Positions 8,375-15,572 of a DNA stretch of 64,000 nucleotides are shown here, piece by piece. Both the position numbers and the translations under genes were made by a program. The stretch spans positions 124,001 to 188,000 of the forward strand of contig NZ_CAJXYK010000001.1 of NCBI RefSeq assembly GCF_913063425.1. The letters run 5' to 3'. Numbering within the stretch: the first letter of the stretch is position 1; the number at the start of each line of letters is the position of its first letter. This DNA comes from an uncultured Thiohalocapsa sp. Lineage in GTDB: Bacteria > Pseudomonadota > Gammaproteobacteria > Chromatiales > Chromatiaceae. The notes below the pieces were generated by a model. That model was given only the letters and a program-made list of their open reading frames with translations, was not told where the DNA came from and did not search any database.

Positions 8375-9376
8375 TCAGGCGGCGGCGGACTCGCACGCGG
8401 GCTCAGCGTGGGGCTGGGCGGCACAGGACATGCCCGTGCCGAGCCAGAAGTCCATGTCCTTGTCCAGGAATTCCTCCCAGCGCATGTAGTGCGAGCCGTC
8501 GCAGCTGAAGTTGAGGGCGACGATGCCGTTGAAAATGTTGAGGGAGCCGGAGCGCAGGTAAATGTTCTCGTCCATGAGTCGCAGCCCTCTGAAGGACTGA
8601 AACACCGCGCCGACGCGCTCGCCGGGGATCTCCGCCTCGGCCGGGTAATCCCGCTGCGGATAGGCAAGCCGTGTGTCCGGGTTGGTCAGGTCCTCGAAGT
8701 CCAGCACCCGGAAGCGGTAGGGGTCGTCCAGGGACCAGATGGTCGCCCGGGAGCTGGAGAAATGCAGCTTGCCGTGGAAGACGCCATGGTCGGTGACGAG
8801 CTCCGTGAACAGCCCGAGCACCTCGTCGATACGGCTGTCCATCAGGCTCTCCACCCGCTGCTGGTAGAAGAGTCCGCCGCGGATGGCCGGGTCGCCCTTG
8901 AGCTGCAGCCATTGGTCCGGCTGGCGGTAGAGCTCGCGGGTGAGCGGCAGCTCGCGCAGGTCGAAGTCGGCGCCGAGGAAGCCGAGCAGCCCGCCGTCGG
9001 CGGCCGTCACGCGTTGGATGGCGGTGAGCGAGGGTCGGCCCTGGTTGCGGCTCAGATAGGCCGGTGACAGCGAGAATTCGGCGCCGGCCAGCGCCTCGGC
9101 CAGGTAGGGGCGCCGGCTGCGGTCGCGGCCGTGGTGCTCCGGCAGCGGGCCTTGGCGGGAGAGGTTTGCCGTCACCTGGCGGGCGTCGGCATCCAGCAGA
9201 TAGAGGTACTTGCAGGCGGGCAGCTCGTGCAGGGCGCTGTCGAGCAGGACCTCCAGCGCTGCGCGATCGCCCCAGAGATCCCGGCAGGGCTCGACCAGGC
9301 GGCCCAGCTGGCCGGCGAGCCGGCCCTGGAGCAGCATGCGTTGGCGGGCGATGGCGGCTTGCAGTGCTTCGCTCAT
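8375..9376 (-). CDS. Soluble PDC/Cache sensor-domain protein
   Basis: A 333-residue protein with no membrane helix or signal peptide. ATG 9376 is preferred because AAGGTG lies 6 nt upstream; a GTG nine bases earlier (9385) is an alternative. Residues about 55-150 match a PDC/Cache ligand-binding fold (LLDADARQVTAN, GRDRSRRPYLAEAL, SLSPAYLSRNQGRPSLTAIQRV, LGFLGADFDLRELPL). The rest (VFHGKLHFSSSRATIWS, YPAEAEIPGERVGAVFQSFRGLRLMDENIYLRSG region) is an alpha/beta extension without a kinase, cyclase or methyl-accepting domain. Cache domains bind small organic ligands and are usually extracytoplasmic, so a free cytoplasmic form is unusual. The ligand and output are unknown. A palindrome cluster lies immediately upstream. 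Confidence 0.75.
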   Translation of the reverse strand: MSEALQAAIARQRMLLQGRLAGQLGRLVEPCRDLWGDRAALEVLLDSALHELPACKYLYLLDADARQVTANLSRQGPLPEHHGRDRSRRPYLAEALAGAEFSLSPAYLSRNQGRPSLTAIQRVTAADGGLLGFLGADFDLRELPLTRELYRQPDQWLQLKGDPAIRGGLFYQQRVESLMDSRIDEVLGLFTELVTDHGVFHGKLHFSSSRATIWSLDDPYRFRVLDFEDLTNPDTRLAYPQRDYPAEAEIPGERVGAVFQSFRGLRLMDENIYLRSGSLNIFNGIVALNFSCDGSHYMRWEEFLDKDMDFWLGTGMSCAAQPHAEPACESAAA

Positions 9377-9450
9377 GGCGGTCACCTTGTGGTGGTGGTT
9401 ATCAGGTCTCGTTGCTTCTGGTCTTGGTGGATCTGCTCATGCCTGGGGTC

Positions 9451-9578
9451 GCCGAGCTCCACTCGGCGCGTTGGGGCCGCCGAGCTCCACTCGGCGCGTT
9501 GGGCCGCCGAGTTCCACTCGGCCCGTTGGGGCCGCCGAGTTCCACTCGGCGCGTTGGGGCCGCCGAGTTTCACTCGGC
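9451..9578 (+). repeat. Five tandem palindromes GCCGAGT-NNN-ACTCGGC, period about 28 bp
   Basis: Copies start at 9451, 9479, 9506, 9534 and 9562. Each is a 7-bp perfect stem with a 3-nt loop (TCC or TTC), separated by a nearly constant GCGTTGGGGCC-like spacer. This is a REP-like array, not a CRISPR: the spacers are the same and only 10-11 bp. Confidence 0.9.
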
Positions 9579-9580
9579 CC

Positions 9581-9613
9581 GCCATCGCTGCGGCTCGATG
9601 CCGCAGCGATGGC
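9581..9613 (+). repeat. Capping hairpin A: 14-bp stem, loop TCGAT
   Basis: GCCATCGCTGCGGC, loop TCGAT, then the exact complement. It follows directly after the five palindromes. The loop matches that of two other cap hairpins in the window (9666-9702 region and 17951-17981) while the stem sequence does not. Confidence 0.85.
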
Positions 9614-9667
9614 GTCGTTGCAGCCTTGATCTGACGCGGGCGGTGTTTTTTCGTGGTTCTGGGAGAG

Positions 9668-9777
9668 CACCCGCCGCGGGCGTTGAGTCCGCGGCGGGTG
9701 CCGCCGAGTGAAACTCGGCGCTCCCAGGTGCGGCCGAGTGAAACTCGGCGCCCCCAGGGGGCCGAGTGGGGCTCGGC
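9668..9777 (-). repeat. Inverted copy: cap hairpin B plus three palindromes
   Basis: Read on the minus strand this has the same order as the element to its left: three palindromes (plus-strand 9761-9777, 9733-9749, 9703-9719), then a hairpin with arms CACCCGCCGCGG (9668-9679 and 9689-9700) and, counting one G-T pair, a 14-bp stem with loop TCAAC. The two elements thus stand head to head between dabA and the PDC-sensor gene. Confidence 0.82.
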
Positions 9778-9799
9778 GCTGCCGCGCTCCGGCGGCCGG

Positions 9800-12427
9800 T
9801 CAGGCGGCGGCCGGCAGGGCCTCGCGGCTCACCTGCTGCCAGCCGGAGCTGGGCACACGACGGTGCATGCCGCCCTGGTCATCCATGCGAAAGAGATGCA
9901 GCCAGCCGTTGTCGAGCATCTGCCGCACCAGGTCGTGGCGGGCGATGATGTCGTCGATGGCCTGCTGCGGTGCCTCCAGGAAGACGCTCAAGCGCATGGG
10001 CTCGTGCATCCACTGCTTACCGTCGTGCAGGGACTGCATGGGCAGACCCACGCGCAGGTCCCCGGCGTTGCCCTCCAGCACGCCGATGGCGCCGCCGACG
10101 ACGTTGTGCAGCACCTTGTTGCCGCTGCCGAAGCGGCGGTTGTCGGTGGTGGAGCCGTAGTACTGCAGGTTGATCCAGCCGGCGACGACCATGGGCGCGG
10201 TCATGATCAGCTCCAGGACGCCATAACCTTCGTCCTGCTGCCAGTGGTAGTCGTGCAGGAAGGTGCGCCCGCCGAGGTCCAGCCCGCGGGTGCGCGCCCG
10301 CGGGGCAGCGATGAAGGCCGCACAGCCCGCCAGCGCCCACTCGGGCCGCACCTGCGCCCAGTCGCGGCTGCGGTGCTCCACATTGGCGGTGACGGCGCGC
10401 AGGGACTGGCTCTCCAGCCCCAAACGCGCGGCGCGCTGCAGCCGCGTCAGCTCGCCGGCCTGTTTGAGCCAGCTGCGCAGCTCCGCCAGCTCCTCCGCAT
10501 AGCCCGCCGGCAGCCGGTCGGTGTCGTAGAGCGTGACGGCGTCCGTGCAGGTGTCGTGCTGGGCGCCGATGAACCAGGTGTCCGCCGGGATCTCGATGCC
10601 GCGCTCCACCAAGCCCTTGCGCACCGCCGGGTCGTTCAGCAGCGCCGCACCGATGCGGGCGCTGGCCTCGCCGGTCATGCCGCCGCAGGCGCCGCAGTCC
10701 AGGCCGGTGGCGTGCGGGTTGTTGACCACGGTGCTGCCGTGGCCCACCAGCAGCACCAGGCGGGCGAAGTTGCCGGTCATGGACATGGCCTTGAGGATGC
10801 CCTCCGCCAGCGGCACGCGGTCGGCCGCCGGGATGCCGATGCTGTCATGCGCATGATGGTGCGCGCAGGCGCCGTGGTGGGGCGCCTCCAGCGTCGGGCC
10901 CACGCGCTGCTCGGTGGCTTCGTCCAGGTGCAGATCATCGGGTGCCGCCACCGGCCGGCTCCAGCCGAAGCTGTCGGCGATGATCTTCGGGGCGTAGAGC
11001 AGCAGGCCCGCTGCTTCGACGAAGCTGAAGCAGCTGGAGGCGCCCATCTTGAAGGCCTTCCAGGACTTCAGGATGCCGGTGCGGCGGCGCTGGGTGGCCA
11101 GCGTCTCTTCGGCCTCGTCCTGGTCTGCACCCTGAACGGCGGAGCAGACCTTGTAGGTCGGCGTGAGCAGCACCGGCATGTGCGAGCGGGGCTCCACGGC
11201 GCCCAGCGGCACGTGCTCGATGGGCACGCCGAAGAAGCCGGCGAAGCCGAGCGTCTGCGCCTTGGGGCAGACGGTCTCGAAGGCGCGGCGGATGATCTCC
11301 GAGCGCACATCGATGCAGAAGGCCGCCTGCACCGCGGGGCGGGTGACCGGGGTCTTACCATCGCCGCCGGCCGCGAGCTGCTCGATGAGACGACGCTGGT
11401 AGCCCTGCTCCAGGGCCGTGAGCAGCACATGCTCCACCTCGGCGTCGTTGCCGCCGGTGGGCGTGCGGTCGCCGCCGACACCGGCGTCGGTCTCGCCGCG
11501 GCCGAGGCGGGCGCAGATCTCACGCCAGCGGGGGCGGATGGTCGGCGTGGACTTGTGCTCGTAGAGCAGCAGGTCCCAGGCGAGGCGAATGGCCAGCAGC
11601 TCGACGATGGTGTCATCGCTGCTGCCGTTCAGCTCCGCCTCCCAACGCAGGAGCCGCGTCCAGGCCGCCCAGCCGCCGATGTCCATCAGCGCCGCGTGCA
11701 TGTAGTCCAGCGCGGCGGTCTCCGGGAGGCCGAGCCGACGGATGGCCGAGGCGATGCAGGCCCGCGGCGACTCCGGCAGCGCCTTGACTCGGGCGCGCAT
11801 GCCGTCCTGGCCCATCATGGTGAGGCTGTAGTCCAGGGCCGCGAAGCGCCGCCAGGCCGCGTACAGCGACATGCCGGCCCAGGGCCGCTTCCAGGTGGCC
11901 TGTCCCATGTCGAAGTAGGCGGCGCAGTGGTGGCTGATGCGCTCCACCACGAAGCTGGACCAATCGTCGGCATCCAGCTCGTCCACCAACGCTGTCAGCA
12001 GCGGCACGCCGCCGGCGGGGCCCTGACGCTCCGCTGCCGCGGCATCGCGGATCTGCTGCGGCGTGAGCTTGCTGCCGCAGAGGCAGCCCGCCTCGCACAG
12101 GTCGTCATCGGTGATGCGGCCGGCCTTAAGCTGCTCGTGGTACCAGCTGCGGGGCATGTACATGCGTGCATCGGCGATGCGCCGCAGCGTGGCCGCTGCC
12201 TCCTCGAAGCGCTGGTCCACCAGGCCGTGGAAGGGGTTCACGGCGACGAAGCGGTCCAGCGGCCACACCGGCGCGATGCGGTTGCAGGCGGCCTCGATCT
12301 GTTGCGCCAGCTCCGGCGTCACCGGGTCGGCGTCCGCGGGGGTGAGCGGTGCATAGCCTTCGGCGGTCGCCGCCTGCGGCTGCTGCTCCAGGATCTCGTC
12401 ATCGAAGCGCAGGTCTTGCGGGTTCAT
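9800..12427 (-). CDS. dabA: Inorganic carbon transporter subunit DabA (DUF2309)
   Basis: An 875-residue protein matching the DUF2309/UPF0753 family along its length. DabA is the carbonic-anhydrase-like, zinc-dependent subunit of the DabAB energy-coupled bicarbonate/CO2 accumulation system, located on the cytoplasmic side of the inner membrane with DabB. Family landmarks visible are FVAVNPFHGL near residue 65, the FCIDVRSE strand near residue 370 supplying the catalytic Cys and Asp, and HGSTVVNNPH...DCGACGG (about residues 550-570) supplying the His and second Cys zinc ligands. GAGGAC precedes ATG 12427 at usable spacing. dabB is 47 bp upstream on the same strand, so the two form one operon. 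The pair strongly suggests an autotroph living at low or alkaline-pH-limited CO2. Confidence 0.95.
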   Translation of the reverse strand: MNPQDLRFDDEILEQQPQAATAEGYAPLTPADADPVTPELAQQIEAACNRIAPVWPLDRFVAVNPFHGLVDQRFEEAAATLRRIADARMYMPRSWYHEQLKAGRITDDDLCEAGCLCGSKLTPQQIRDAAAAERQGPAGGVPLLTALVDELDADDWSSFVVERISHHCAAYFDMGQATWKRPWAGMSLYAAWRRFAALDYSLTMMGQDGMRARVKALPESPRACIASAIRRLGLPETAALDYMHAALMDIGGWAAWTRLLRWEAELNGSSDDTIVELLAIRLAWDLLLYEHKSTPTIRPRWREICARLGRGETDAGVGGDRTPTGGNDAEVEHVLLTALEQGYQRRLIEQLAAGGDGKTPVTRPAVQAAFCIDVRSEIIRRAFETVCPKAQTLGFAGFFGVPIEHVPLGAVEPRSHMPVLLTPTYKVCSAVQGADQDEAEETLATQRRRTGILKSWKAFKMGASSCFSFVEAAGLLLYAPKIIADSFGWSRPVAAPDDLHLDEATEQRVGPTLEAPHHGACAHHHAHDSIGIPAADRVPLAEGILKAMSMTGNFARLVLLVGHGSTVVNNPHATGLDCGACGGMTGEASARIGAALLNDPAVRKGLVERGIEIPADTWFIGAQHDTCTDAVTLYDTDRLPAGYAEELAELRSWLKQAGELTRLQRAARLGLESQSLRAVTANVEHRSRDWAQVRPEWALAGCAAFIAAPRARTRGLDLGGRTFLHDYHWQQDEGYGVLELIMTAPMVVAGWINLQYYGSTTDNRRFGSGNKVLHNVVGGAIGVLEGNAGDLRVGLPMQSLHDGKQWMHEPMRLSVFLEAPQQAIDDIIARHDLVRQMLDNGWLHLFRMDDQGGMHRRVPSSGWQQVSREALPAAA

Positions 12428-12474
12428 GGCTTCTGTCCTCGTTCAATTCGGTTGCAGCGAAGGGTTGATGCCGA

Positions 12475-14115
12475 TCAGGCGGCGGCCGGGGCGGCCGTCA
12501 TGGGCTGGCGGATGGGCCAGAGGCGCACGATGAGTCGGGTCACCAGCACGTCCACGTAGAGCCCGTTATAGAGATGCACCTGGATGGCCTGGCGCAGCGG
12601 GGCGTGGATGCGGGTGAACAGGTGCTGCAGCGTGATGAGCCCGACGAACACGGCGACGATGGCAATGCTGAGCCAGAGCTCGAAGGCGCCGCCCATGGTC
12701 TCGGCCGGCCGCACGCTGCCGATGAGCGCGTGCTCGAAGGCCGCATGCAGCCCGAAGTACGCGAAGCAGACGAAGGCGCCGATGGCTGTGGCGCGGAGCA
12801 GGAGCCGGGCGTTGTCCTCCAGCACCAGGGCCTGGAGCAGGAGCTGGGCGGTGGCGATGGCGACAATGGCGCCGGTGACGATGAGCGCCGGCTGGTGGCT
12901 CGGGTCCACGCCGAAGGCGAAGCCGGCGAAGAGCGCCATCAGGATCGCCCCCTGGAAGGCCACCAGCCAGTGCCAGGGCTCGGGCGCGCCGCCCTTGAAC
13001 CTGAGCGCCGGCGCCCGGAAGCCGTCCACGCTGCTGCCGGAGGCCAGGAAGGCGTGGGCCTTGTAGAGCGAGTGGGCCACCAGGTGCAGCAGCGCCAGGC
13101 TGTAGAGGCCGAGGCCCGCTTCCATAAGCATGAAGCCCATCTGCGCCGAGGTGGACCAGGCCAACGACACCTTGATGCTGGTCTGCGTCAGCATCACCAG
13201 CGAGGCCACGGCGAGGGTCACGAGACCGACCACGGCCAGGGCCTCCAGCGCGCCGCCCGACACCGACATCACCGGGCTCATGCGGATCACCAGGAAGGCG
13301 CCGGCGTTGACGATGCCGGCGTGCAGCAGAGCGGACACCGGCGTCGGCGCCTCCATCACCTGGATGATCCAGCCGTGGAAGGGGAACTGGGCGCACTTCA
13401 GGACGGCCGCGAGCGCGATGAGCCAGGCGGCGGCTTCGAGGCCCAGCGGCAGCGGGCCCTCGACGCGCTCCATGGCCGCAAACAGGGTCTGGAAGTCCAG
13501 CGTGTGCACCGAGGCGCCGATGAGCAGCACCGCGATGAACAGGCTCGCATCACCGATGCGGCTGAACACGAACTTCTTGTGCGCCGCCATCTGCGCTGCC
13601 CGGCGCTCCGGGTAGAAGAGCAGCAGCCGGTGCAGGTTCAGGCTGGTGGCCATCCAGGCCAGTGCGAACATCAGCAGATTGCTGGACACCAGCAGCGTCA
13701 GAATCGCCGCAAGCGTCAGCATCAGCCACTTGTGGAAGTGGCCCTCACCGGCGTCGCCCGCCATGTAGTTGCGGGCATAGGTGGTCACCACGGCGCCCAC
13801 CAGGGACACCAGCGTCAGCATGATCACGGTGACGGCGTTGACGAAGACGCCGATGGCGAAGTCGCCGACGCCGAAGGGCAGCGGCAAGGCGATGAGGTTC
13901 AGGGTCTGGGCGCTGCCGAAGCCGGGTCCGGCGGCGTAGCCGGCAAAGGCCAGGACGGCCAGCGCGAAGGCGCTCCAGGCGACACCGGTGGCGAGCTTCG
14001 CCATGGTGGCGCCGTTGCGGTCGGCGGTATCACGCGGCACGAGGCCGGTGAGCCAGAGGATCACGGGGGCCGCCAGGGCGGCGGCGCTGCTTAGGGTCAA
14101 GACGGTCGTAGACAT
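12475..14115 (-). CDS. dabB: Inorganic carbon transporter subunit DabB (NuoL/MrpA-like membrane protein)
   Basis: A 546-residue polytopic membrane protein of the proton-translocating NADH-dehydrogenase subunit 5 (NuoL/MrpA) superfamily. The ATG at 14115 is chosen because the RBS-like GAGGAGTGGAGAG lies directly upstream and the reading then starts MSTTVLTLSS; the frame stays open further upstream, but without an RBS. About 12-14 hydrophobic helices are visible, with the family segment LKCAQFPFHGWIIQVMEAPTPVSALLHAG (Lys and the PTPVSALLHAG helix) used for cation conduction. In DabAB systems DabB is thought to couple proton flow to CO2 hydration by DabA. dabA follows 47 bp downstream. No complex I genes are nearby, which supports the Dab assignment. 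Confidence 0.93.
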   Translation of the reverse strand: MSTTVLTLSSAAALAAPVILWLTGLVPRDTADRNGATMAKLATGVAWSAFALAVLAFAGYAAGPGFGSAQTLNLIALPLPFGVGDFAIGVFVNAVTVIMLTLVSLVGAVVTTYARNYMAGDAGEGHFHKWLMLTLAAILTLLVSSNLLMFALAWMATSLNLHRLLLFYPERRAAQMAAHKKFVFSRIGDASLFIAVLLIGASVHTLDFQTLFAAMERVEGPLPLGLEAAAWLIALAAVLKCAQFPFHGWIIQVMEAPTPVSALLHAGIVNAGAFLVIRMSPVMSVSGGALEALAVVGLVTLAVASLVMLTQTSIKVSLAWSTSAQMGFMLMEAGLGLYSLALLHLVAHSLYKAHAFLASGSSVDGFRAPALRFKGGAPEPWHWLVAFQGAILMALFAGFAFGVDPSHQPALIVTGAIVAIATAQLLLQALVLEDNARLLLRATAIGAFVCFAYFGLHAAFEHALIGSVRPAETMGGAFELWLSIAIVAVFVGLITLQHLFTRIHAPLRQAIQVHLYNGLYVDVLVTRLIVRLWPIRQPMTAAPAAA

Positions 14116-14372
14116 GCTCTCCACTCCTCGTTGAACCCCCCGGTGCGCGGGGTACGGAGCGAAACATAGCCGCATACCTCAGTTAGACAACGTTGAAGTT
14201 TCCGATTTTTTACATAGGCTATGATCTATCAATTATCCACGGACGGTCTGTGAGCCCAGCATTGGTGCGGTTGGCGGGCTTTGTGCGGTGCAGCAGCCAG
14301 GCGCATCGAATTCCGTATCGTGAAAGCTTATTCGTATCGCGAAAACGCGGGGGGTGCGGATCGCGCGGGGAT
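14116..14372 (-). promoter_or_regulatory. AT-rich upstream region of dabBA
   Basis: This 257-bp gap is noticeably more AT-rich than the surroundings (TTTTTTACATAGGCTATG around 14206-14223). It holds the palindromes CATAG-G-CTATG (14213-14223) and CAACGTTG within AGACAACGTTGAA. LysR-type (CbbR-like) control is known for dab operons elsewhere, and a TTA-like half-site spacing is possible here, but no exact site or -35/-10 pair can be fixed. No gene is seen in it. Confidence 0.4.
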
Positions 14373-14777
14373 TCAGGAGGTCTCCCAGTCTTCCACGCGC
14401 AGCCCAACCACCCGTGCAAACTCATCAGAGTTGTTAGTGACCACGATCAGGTCGTGGACGCGGGCGATCGCCGCAATCATCAGGTCGTTGCTGCCGATGG
14501 GGGTGCCCCGCGCGGCGAGATCGGCGCGGAGCAGGCCGTATTCCGCAGCACATGCTTCATCGAAGGGCAGACTCGACAGCGGCGCGAAGAAGCGTTCCAG
14601 ACGCGCGAGGTTGTCGGCGACCCGGCGACTCTTGCGGGCGCCATAGAGCAGCTCTGCCTTGACCACGGCGCAAATTGCCAGCTGCCGTGGTGATCGCTCC
14701 CGGAAACGCGCGATGACGGGGGCGGACGTGCCGTTCAGGATGTGAATGCAGGCGTTCGTATCCAGCAGCCACTTCAC
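14373..14777 (-). CDS. vapC: PIN-domain ribonuclease toxin VapC
   Basis: A 134-residue PIN domain of the VapC type. The acidic residues are in place: LLDTNACI (Asp near 6), the VKAELLYGA segment (Glu near 42) and GSNDLMIAA (Asp near 98), with a terminal VVTNNSDEF strand. VapC toxins cut tRNA or rRNA in a magnesium-dependent way; the target here is unknown. It starts with GTG at 14777, and that GTG overlaps the antitoxin stop as GTGA, so translation is coupled to the upstream antitoxin gene. A second, dissimilar VapC is at 63.3 kb. Confidence 0.9.
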   Translation of the reverse strand: MKWLLDTNACIHILNGTSAPVIARFRERSPRQLAICAVVKAELLYGARKSRRVADNLARLERFFAPLSSLPFDEACAAEYGLLRADLAARGTPIGSNDLMIAAIARVHDLIVVTNNSDEFARVVGLRVEDWETS

Positions 14778-15028
14778 GCCTGGACTCCCGGGGCCTGCCG
14801 TGGGGACTGAAGCTCGACCTCGTCCGGCGCCTCGTCCGGCGGTTCCCGTAGCGGATCATCCGCGCAGCAGCCGATGACCGCTGACAGATAGCCATCCGGC
14901 CATTCGGTCTGGATCTGCTCGCGCACGAGTCGGGCCAAATACTGCGACAGCGAGAGGTTCTCTGCGGCGGCGCGACGGGCAAGCTCGTCCGCCACGGGGC
15001 GTTCCACGGAAAAGAACAGTTGGGGCAT
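14774..15028 (-). CDS. vapB: VapB-like antitoxin partner of the adjacent VapC
   Basis: An 84-residue protein starting at ATG 15028. The N-terminal part (MPQLFFSVERPVADELARRAA..LSLSQYLARLVREQI) has the beta-strand plus two-helix pattern of a ribbon-helix-helix DNA-binding domain; the acidic, Pro-rich C-terminus (EPPDEAPDEVELQ) is the likely toxin-neutralising part. The stop overlaps the vapC GTG by four bases. A palindrome (15051-15068) 23 bp upstream is a candidate autoregulatory operator. The longer open frame reaching 15340 is not used because it overlaps the divergent DUF1992 gene. Confidence 0.85.
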   Translation of the reverse strand: MPQLFFSVERPVADELARRAAAENLSLSQYLARLVREQIQTEWPDGYLSAVIGCCADDPLREPPDEAPDEVELQSPRQAPGVQA

Positions 15029-15050
15029 CTTCAGGCGCCTTGGTCTGCGA

Positions 15051-15068
15051 ACATATATCAATGTATGT
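15051..15068. promoter_or_regulatory. Candidate vapBC operator ACATA-N8-TATGT
   Basis: An AT-rich inverted repeat in the 67-bp divergent gap between vapB and the DUF1992 remnant, followed by a further ACAT at 15073. Its position fits binding by the ribbon-helix-helix antitoxin, overlapping the promoters of both genes. Confidence 0.5.
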
Positions 15069-15095
15069 AGCTTACATCCACCCCGGCGGCAAGCC

Positions 15096-15500
15096 GTGAA
15101 CGCAGACCATGCCATGTGGCTCATCGACGCCCTCGCCGAAAAGAAGATCCAGGAGGCCATCGAGCGCGGTGAGCTCGATGCCTTGCCGGGTGCCGGCAGG
15201 CCCGTACCGGAGGATGACCTGTCCATGGTCCCCGAGCACCTGCGCGCGGGGTATCGGCTGCTGAAGAGCGCGGGCTTCCTGCCGCCGGAGCTGCACGGCG
15301 CGGCGCAGCTCAAGGACATCGAGGACCTGCCCAGGCGCATCCAGGACCCCCACTATTATGGGGACGGTAACCTTAACCGTCTTGGTGGGCCATCGCTGGG
15401 GTATGGATTATGGTTACCGTCCCCGTTTTTTGGGGCAGGCGTTTTGCGTATTGTGAAAACTATTGCTCATTGCGGAAAACTGCGTGCGGCTTCAGTTTGA
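15096..15500 (+). pseudogene. DUF1992 (DnaJ-homologue-like) gene truncated at its 3' end
   Basis: The first about 87 codons match the DUF1992 family (MWLIDALAEKKIQEAIERGELDALPGAGRP, LRAGYRLLKSAGFLPPELHG), which in E. coli is represented by a protein of about 122 residues starting MWLLD. Similarity stops after about DIEDLPRRIQDP, exactly where a 65-bp inverted-repeat element begins (15360). The frame then runs through the element and beyond to a TGA at 15500 with an unrelated tail. The conserved C-terminal helices are missing, so this is probably a non-functional remnant. Start at 15096 or at the internal ATG 15114. The family's role is unknown. Confidence 0.75.
15360..15424. mobile_element. 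65-bp element with 13-bp terminal inverted repeats GGGGACGGTAACC
   Basis: It begins GGGGACGGTAACC and ends with the exact complement GGTTACCGTCCCC. It interrupts the DUF1992 frame. The same end sequence recurs at 21889-21907 and 21956-21974. It encodes nothing and is likely a MITE- or REP-type element mobilised in trans; no transposase is in the window. Confidence 0.7.
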
Positions 15501-15572
15501 GTGCATGCCGGGGCAGCGCCCCGCAGTCCGTTTCGCCATCCATCAACCCATCCATGCACCTGGAGCCCTGCC

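Noticed and set aside
9451-9578. Regularly spaced repeats like a small CRISPR array
   Set aside because: The spacers are only 10-11 bp and nearly identical, the repeat is a perfect hairpin, and no cas gene is present.
9653-12559. A 968-codon open frame opposite dabA
   Set aside because: Shadow of the DabA gene; His/Arg/Ala-rich without any family signal.
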